Assembly: GCA_002428445.1 (NCBI GenBank) | Contig: DIWJ01000068.1 | Location: 24,384-35,622, forward strand | From: Syntrophaceae bacterium UBA6109 | GTDB lineage: Bacteria > Desulfobacterota > Syntrophia > Syntrophales > UBA6109 | Direction of reading: 5' to 3' | Length of the DNA: 11,239 nucleotides | Shown here: one piece after another, positions 5,773 to 11,239 of the stretch | Layout of the letters: every line of letters begins with the position of its first letter | How positions within the stretch are numbered: the first letter of the stretch is position 1 | The notes under the pieces: model-generated | Databases searched by the model: none | Seen by the model: only the letters and a program-made list of their open reading frames with translations | Told to the model about the DNA's origin: nothing | Translations under genes and position numbers: made by a program

Positions 5773-7020
5773 TTACTTCAGCCCGCCTCCCAATTGCCGG
5801 CTCTCCGGCATGCGGCGCAGGCGCCAGGACATCAGGGGGCCGGGGAGGGCGCCGATGCCGAGCACGGTCCAGGCAAGCCCCCACGCCCAGACATCGGACG
5901 GCGGCGAGAAACTGCGGACAAGATCCAGGACGGCGCCGAACGCCCATGGGCTGACGGCGCCGGCGCCGAAGCCCAGGACCGACCGCAGGGAGTAAGCGGC
6001 GCCGAGGTGCGAGGGAGGAACCAGCTCCGTGAGGGCCGTTGAGTAGACCGACGAATCGCCGATGGCCGAAAAGTTATACAGCATCGCAACGGCCAGAAGT
6101 ACCGACAGCGGCAGTCCGACCATCCAGCCGAAGGCGAACGAGCACCCGAGACTGGTGAGCGCCATGAGCAGCATGACGTAGGTCCTGCCCCTGCGGTCGC
6201 AGAGATAGCCGGCGGTGATATTTCCCGCGACGCTTGTAAGGTAACTGACGCCGCTCAGGGTCACCCCGAGGCTCGCCGCCCGCACGCTCGCACTTCCGCC
6301 TCCGGCCGCCGACGACAGATACGCCGGAAGCCAGGCCCACAGGCCCATCAATTCCCAGCAGTGGAAGGTATAGGCCCAGACGGCGAGCATCGCCGGCCGG
6401 TTCTTCCACACGGCGGCGATCGCCGCCAGGCCGATTTTGCCTCCAGCCGCCGGATGTACGATATTGGGCGTGCCGCGCAGGACGCCGTAGCCGATGCAGG
6501 CGCCGATCAAAGGTGCGCTGCCGGTGACGATCAGGGCCATCCGCCAGCCTCCGACCGGAAACAGGGCGCTGCTGGCGAAGAGGCACATGGCGTAGCCCAT
6601 GGAGGAAGCGGCCAGGAAAAGCCCCATCGCCCATCCCCGCCGGCCGGCGGGGAAACGTTCGGCGACAAGCGTCAGCCCGGGTGTGTAGGATCCGCCGGAA
6701 CAGAGGCCGGCCAATCCGTACAGGACCAGTGCGGATAAAAAGTCGCTTGCGAGGAAACCGAACAACAGCGCCGACAGCGATGCGGCGGCGCTCGTGATCA
6801 GGAACGTGCGTTTGGCGCCGAAACGGTCGGTCAGAAATCCGACCGTGAAGAGCGAAATCAGGGTCCCGACATGAAATGCGGACTGGACGATGCCCGCCTG
6901 GCCGGCCGTCATGCCCCAGTCGACCTTGAGCAGGGCCAGGGAGGCCGAATACGCTACAACGATCGTGGAAAAGCAGGCCCGTCCGGCGCAAAGCCAGAAG
7001 AGCCACGCCGCATCGCTCAC
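5773..7020 (-). CDS. Major facilitator superfamily transporter
   Basis: 415 aa, normal for a 12-helix MFS permease of the inner membrane. The sequence is almost entirely hydrophobic helices. It has motif A between helices 2 and 3 (GFLTDRFGAKR, residues 61-71) and its second-half echo GYLCDRRGRT. An ERFPAGRRGWAMG loop marks the helix 4/5 region. The substrate cannot be deduced. The start is GTG at 7018-7020, supported by AAGGAG 5 nt upstream; no nearby ATG is better. The gene is divergent from the radical SAM gene across 105 bp, which suggests possible shared regulation, and convergent with the CrtC/AttH-like gene. No strong promoter was found for it in the shared gap. Confidence 0.92.
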   Translation of the reverse strand: MSDAAWLFWLCAGRACFSTIVVAYSASLALLKVDWGMTAGQAGIVQSAFHVGTLISLFTVGFLTDRFGAKRTFLITSAAASLSALLFGFLASDFLSALVLYGLAGLCSGGSYTPGLTLVAERFPAGRRGWAMGLFLAASSMGYAMCLFASSALFPVGGWRMALIVTGSAPLIGACIGYGVLRGTPNIVHPAAGGKIGLAAIAAVWKNRPAMLAVWAYTFHCWELMGLWAWLPAYLSSAAGGGSASVRAASLGVTLSGVSYLTSVAGNITAGYLCDRRGRTYVMLLMALTSLGCSFAFGWMVGLPLSVLLAVAMLYNFSAIGDSSVYSTALTELVPPSHLGAAYSLRSVLGFGAGAVSPWAFGAVLDLVRSFSPPSDVWAWGLAWTVLGIGALPGPLMSWRLRRMPESRQLGGGLK

Positions 7021-7058
7021 TTTCGCTCCTTGAAGGGTGCTCTATCGCCCGCCGGCGA

Positions 7059-7087
7059 TTGACAGGGGCGCCTTGTCCCCCTATACT
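7059..7087 (+). promoter_or_regulatory. Strong sigma70-type promoter of the radical SAM gene
   Basis: TTGACA (7059-7064), a 17-bp spacer and TATACT (7082-7087), five of six to the -10 consensus. The expected start is near 7094, about 32 nt before the ATG at 7126. The spacer contains GGGG...CCCC symmetry and a central GGCGCC that might bind a regulator. Confidence 0.7.
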
Positions 7088-7125
7088 CGAAGCCCCGAAA
7101 AAACGCGAGCGCCGAGATCGATCCC

Positions 7126-8664
7126 ATGCTGCTTGTCCATCCGCCCCTTTCCAAAGCATCCGAACCTCCCGCCGGGATTGCCGCGCTGGCCGGCGCCCTC
7201 ACTAGACACGGGGTTCTCCTGCAGGTCCTCGACGCCAATCTGGAAGGATTGCTGTACCTGCTGGAAAAGGACGGGTTGGGCGCCGGAGACGCCTGGACAA
7301 AACGCGCCCTCCGGCAGCGCCGGCAGCACCTCTCCCTCCTCCGCTCTCCGGAAGGTTACAGAAATATCGACCGCTACGGACGCGCCGTCTCCGACCTGGA
7401 CCGCGCCCTGAGCGCCGCCGCCGGACGGCGGCTCACCTTCTCCGACTACGACGACCCCGGCCTCTCCCCCCTGCGCAGCGCCGATCTGCTCCGATCCGCC
7501 GAAGCTCCCGAGAGGAACCCCTTCTTCCCCTGGTTCAGCCGCCGCCTGGAATCGCTGCTCGCAGAGGGCTCCGACCGCATCGTCGGATTTTCCCTGAATT
7601 ACCTGAGCCAGGCCCTCAGCACCTTCGCCATGATCGGATGGCTCCGCAGGGAGATCCCGCGATGCACGATTGTCCTGGGCGGCGGTCTCGTCACATCCTG
7701 GATGAACCGTCCGGACTGGCGCAATCCCTTTGCGGGTCTGGCGGACCGCCTCGTCGCCGGCCCCGGCGAGGGGCCGCTTCTGGAAATGCTGGGGAAATCG
7801 ATGGAAGGTACCGCCGCGCCGCCGCGGTTTCAGGACCTGCCGCTTGCGGACTATCTCGCTCCCGGCCTCGTCCTCCCCTACGCAGCCTCCCGCGGATGCT
7901 GGTGGCGGCGGTGTTCCTTCTGTCCCGAACGGGCGGAGGGGAATGCCTACCGCGCCCCCGCTCCGCGCGATGTCTTCGCGGAGCTGCGGAAGCTCGCCCT
8001 GCCGGCGAGGCCCGTTCTCCTCCATTTCCTGGACAGCGCCCTGAGTCCTTCGCTGCTTGCGGCCCTGAGCGGGCAGTCGCCGGGAATCCCCTGGTACGGT
8101 TTCGCACGCTTCACCTCTGCTCTGTGCGATTTCGATTTCTGCCGCGGTCTCCGGCAGTCGGGATGTGTTCTGCTGAAATTCGGCCTGGAATCGGGGGATC
8201 AGGGGGTTCTGGATGCCCTGGAAAAGGGAATCGACCTGCGAGAAGTCTCGATTATCCTCGGGAATCTGAAACGGGCCGGCATCGCAACCTACATCTACCT
8301 GCTCTTCGGGACGCCCCCGGAAGCGGAGGTCGAGGCCCGGCGCACGCTGGAATTCGCCGCAACGCACTCGGACCGGATCGGTTTCCTGAACGTCGCGCTT
8401 TTCAACCTGCCGGCGCACGCGCCCGAAGCGAAGCGGCTCGATACGCATCCCTTTTCCGAAGGCGACCTGTCTCTGTACAGGGATTTCCGCCATCCCCGGG
8501 GATGGAACCGCAGGGAGGTGAGGCGATTTCTGGACAAGGAGTTCCTGCGGCATCCCGCCGTTGCGGCCATCCTCCGGAGGGACCCGCCGGTCTTCACGTC
8601 AAACCACGCCGCCTTCTTCACGGAGGGCATGGCCGTTCCGCCGGGAAACGCCGGCCCGTACTGA
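7126..8664 (+). CDS. Radical SAM protein with degenerate B12-binding-like N-terminus (CX4CX2C)
   Basis: 512 aa. The N-terminal about 220 residues resemble the Rossmann B12-binding domain of class B radical SAM enzymes: MLLVHPPLSKASEPPAGIAA, LDANLEG in place of the DxHxxG cobalamin loop (D36, N38, G41, no His), VGFSLNYLSQ and IVLGGGLV. The radical SAM core follows. The cluster motif is C258-WWRR-C263-SF-C266, that is CX4CX2C rather than the usual CX3CX2C, followed by PERAEGNAY. Later core features are FLDSALSP, KFGLESGDQGVLDALEKG (363-area) and IYLLFGTPPE. It should cleave SAM to a 5'-deoxyadenosyl radical; substrate and product are unknown. The ATG at 7126 starts the conserved domain directly, although the ribosome site is weak (GAG only). 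No small precursor-peptide gene is evident beside it. It is divergent from an MFS transporter. Confidence 0.88.
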   Translation: MLLVHPPLSKASEPPAGIAALAGALTRHGVLLQVLDANLEGLLYLLEKDGLGAGDAWTKRALRQRRQHLSLLRSPEGYRNIDRYGRAVSDLDRALSAAAGRRLTFSDYDDPGLSPLRSADLLRSAEAPERNPFFPWFSRRLESLLAEGSDRIVGFSLNYLSQALSTFAMIGWLRREIPRCTIVLGGGLVTSWMNRPDWRNPFAGLADRLVAGPGEGPLLEMLGKSMEGTAAPPRFQDLPLADYLAPGLVLPYAASRGCWWRRCSFCPERAEGNAYRAPAPRDVFAELRKLALPARPVLLHFLDSALSPSLLAALSGQSPGIPWYGFARFTSALCDFDFCRGLRQSGCVLLKFGLESGDQGVLDALEKGIDLREVSIILGNLKRAGIATYIYLLFGTPPEAEVEARRTLEFAATHSDRIGFLNVALFNLPAHAPEAKRLDTHPFSEGDLSLYRDFRHPRGWNRREVRRFLDKEFLRHPAVAAILRRDPPVFTSNHAAFFTEGMAVPPGNAGPY

Positions 8665-8677
8665 AGCCCACCGCGAG

Positions 8678-8691
8678 CGCAGCCCGCTGCG
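8678..8691. terminator. Weak hairpin after the radical SAM gene
   Basis: CGCAGC-CC-GCTGCG inverted repeat 14 nt after the stop codon, in the 101-bp gap between convergent genes. There is no T run, so it is at best a weak terminator. GAGC-TGA-GCTC follows near 8702. Confidence 0.3.
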
Positions 8692-8765
8692 GACACGATA
8701 TGAGCTGAGCTCGGACTGAAATATACCCATCACACGTATGCCGCACAGGAAATCGTCTGCTGAAC

Positions 8766-9761
8766 CTATTGGGTCAGAACAAAATCGATGCCTCCGATAG
8801 GAACCCATGACGATTCCTCCCAAGCGGGTTTGTCGCGCTCCCGAAGCAGGAATTCGATGCGATAGCGCCCCAGTTTCCTGACGTCAAAAGTGAAAAGAAC
8901 GGCTCCCGGATTATTGCAATATGAACTTGTGCGGTGTTGCGGATTCAGCCCGTTGTTATCCCCGTCGGGATGCTTAAGGATATATCCGAAAACATATAGG
9001 GGCAGTTTGTTGGTATTGACGTACGTGTTGACGGGCGGTCCTTCCAGCATTGCGCCGAACTTGTGTCCTTTGCCCCAGGCATTCATGGCTTCCTTGACGG
9101 AAAAAGTGTCCCGGACATCAATCGCTCGAATTTCCCTGTCATAGGTATTCGAGCCTATGGAAACCTCGTCATAGATCCCGATGCCCCAGCTCTTCAATCT
9201 CCATTGCTTGTATTGAAAAGCAGGAACGGGAAAGGGGTTGCCGCTCTTTCTGGATGAACCGACCTCCGGCGGTGGCGTCTGTTTTTTTCCATCAGTAAAG
9301 GCGACAGAATACTCCTTTACGGAAACTTCTCTTTTGGATTCCTTTTCTATAACCGCCGTTCTGACTTTCCACGTGCCGAATGATGGAGCCAACTTATTCG
9401 GACTCCGGTCATAGAAAAAAATCGGGAAGGTCAGCTTCTGGTCGGCATATCCTTCCACGTCAAATCCGTATGTTGTATTCCAAACCTCCGAGCCGTCGGG
9501 TCGGAAAACCTGGGCCTTAAAGTAATATTGATAAATACTCTGCTTCTGCACACGAAACCAGAACGTGACTTCTTTATTTGAGTCGCGAGCATCACGGTCA
9601 AACGCCCACACGGTTTGGTTGGGGCTCATGCCGGCATCGATCACAACCGACTGCGCAAAGACTTGCGGCGTCGCTGCCAGCAAACATAAGAAAAACGACA
9701 AAAGGATGACTGTCTTTTTGAAAATTATTTTCATGTTCCTGTGAGAAAATCTGCTTTTCAT
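8766..9761 (-). CDS. Exported protein of unknown function
   Basis: 331 aa; I do not recognise a family. It has a clear Sec signal peptide: basic residues, the hydrophobic run VILLSFFLCLLAATPQ and a probable signal peptidase I cut after VFA (about residue 36). The mature part is rich in aromatic and beta-strand residues. It seems to have an N-terminal Ig- or jelly-roll-like half (VTFWFRVQKQSIYQYYFKAQ, FGTWKVRTAVIEKE), a Pro/Ser/Gly linker (about 160-180) and a C-terminal half with WGIGIYDEVSIG and FTFDVRKLGRYRIEFLLRER. The mature protein has one Cys and no transmembrane helix after the signal, so a periplasmic or surface location is likely. The ATG at 9734 is an equally plausible start, giving a more standard 27-residue signal; 9761 has GGGGG 8 nt upstream. 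Codons are clearly AT-richer than the neighbours, suggesting separate ancestry. Monocistronic. Confidence 0.8.
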   Translation of the reverse strand: MKSRFSHRNMKIIFKKTVILLSFFLCLLAATPQVFAQSVVIDAGMSPNQTVWAFDRDARDSNKEVTFWFRVQKQSIYQYYFKAQVFRPDGSEVWNTTYGFDVEGYADQKLTFPIFFYDRSPNKLAPSFGTWKVRTAVIEKESKREVSVKEYSVAFTDGKKQTPPPEVGSSRKSGNPFPVPAFQYKQWRLKSWGIGIYDEVSIGSNTYDREIRAIDVRDTFSVKEAMNAWGKGHKFGAMLEGPPVNTYVNTNKLPLYVFGYILKHPDGDNNGLNPQHRTSSYCNNPGAVLFTFDVRKLGRYRIEFLLRERDKPAWEESSWVPIGGIDFVLTQ

Positions 9762-9812
9762 GTTTCAAACCCCCATGTCCTTGACCTGCTCCGGATGCTT
9801 ATACTGGATTTT

Positions 9813-9841
9813 TTTAAAGTTCATTTTCTAATTATTTTCAA
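9813..9841 (-). promoter_or_regulatory. Possible promoter of the exported-protein gene
   Basis: On the minus strand, TTGAAA (9836-9841), a 17-bp spacer and TTTAAA (9813-9818), in a very AT-rich stretch 50-80 bp before the ATG at 9761. TATAAG at 9798-9803 is an alternative -10 but lacks a -35 partner. Confidence 0.35.
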
Positions 9842-9907
9842 GTGAAATGTTGTTTGCATTGGGAAAACAGGAAAAACAGCATTACGGGAAGAACAACGTG
9901 CAACGTT

Positions 9908-9946
9908 CCGGTTCAGCGGCGGCTGATATGCCGTCCGCTGAACCGG
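9908..9946. terminator. Strong hairpin downstream of katG, possible terminator
   Basis: The left arm 9908-9923 (CCGGTTCAGCGGCGGC) pairs with 9930-9946 over 16 bp with one bulged T (9934) and loop TGATAT. It lies 62 bp after the katG stop in the direction of katG transcription. On the katG (minus) strand no U-run follows the stem; on the plus strand six T occur at 9961-9966, 14 nt away. It is therefore an imperfect intrinsic terminator or an mRNA-stabilising 3' structure. A smaller perfect AACGT-GCA-ACGTT repeat abuts it at 9895-9907. The rest of 9762-10007 shows no gene. Confidence 0.5.
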
Positions 9947-10007
9947 TTGTTCGCTGACTGTTTTTTCGCTGCCCTGTCAGAACCCCCCGAAGACGCTTGT
10001 GCGACGA

Positions 10008-11239
<1,232 letters not shown>

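Noticed and set aside
5024..5947. A 307-codon minus-strand frame across the CrtC/AttH-like gene and the REP-like spacer
   Set aside because: Antisense of a convincing plus-strand gene, crossing a non-coding palindrome; no recognisable motif.
7081..8553. A 490-codon minus-strand frame opposite the radical SAM gene
   Set aside because: Antisense shadow; the plus strand has cluster cysteines and conserved core motifs.

Overview
The window looks like chromosomal DNA of a GC-rich Gram-negative bacterium. A tripartite RND efflux pump with a lipoprotein adaptor implies two membranes. The pairing of a cNMP-binding/GGDEF signalling protein, a cobalamin-type radical SAM enzyme, a catalase-peroxidase and palindromic intergenic repeats would suit a Desulfobacterota/Syntrophales-like genome, but that lineage is inference and the sequence does not prove it.

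Layout from left to right. (1) 1-3051, minus strand: a classical efflux operon transcribed leftward, with a TetR/AcrR repressor gene (2476-3051), a periplasmic adaptor lipoprotein gene (1199-2413) and an AcrB-type RND transporter gene that runs off the left edge. Only the first 398 codons of the transporter are in the window. The repressor has its own promoter, with a TGAACGTTCA palindrome placed to give autorepression and a second palindrome over the -35/spacer. (2) 3052-3431: a divergent regulatory region. Rightward, a TTGACA promoter with a perfect 20-nt inverted repeat at the expected transcript start leads into (3) a 320-aa cyclic-nucleotide-binding-domain/GGDEF protein (3432-4394). Its GGDEF motif is degenerate (DGDKF) and its cNMP pocket lacks the usual arginine. 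(4) 4395-4650: a tandem duplication with a period of about 114 bp. Copy 1 carries a rho-independent-type terminator, and copy 2 runs into the 5' end of the next gene. (5) 4592-5665: a protein resembling the CrtC/AttH/tocopherol-cyclase superfamily. (6) 5666-5772: a palindromic REP-like spacer between convergent genes. (7) 5773-7020, minus: an MFS transporter, divergent from (8) 7126-8664, plus: a radical SAM enzyme with a degenerate B12-binding-like N-terminal domain and an unusual CX4CX2C cluster motif. (9) 8766-9761, minus: an exported protein of unknown function in visibly AT-richer DNA. (10) 9762-10007: a non-coding spacer with a strong hairpin. (11) 10008-11239, minus: the C-terminal 410 codons of a KatG catalase-peroxidase, cut by the right edge.

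Functionally, the left third is a self-regulated multidrug or solvent efflux module. The right end is peroxide defence. The middle holds unlinked-looking accessory genes: a probably non-catalytic signalling protein, a lipocalin-like lipid-modifying candidate, and a radical SAM/MFS divergent pair that could make and export, or import, a common compound. No tRNA, rRNA, CRISPR array, transposase or phage gene was seen. The least explained items are the degenerate cNMP/GGDEF protein, the tandem repeat feeding into a gene start, the CX4CX2C radical SAM gene with its divergent transporter, and the AT-rich secreted orphan.
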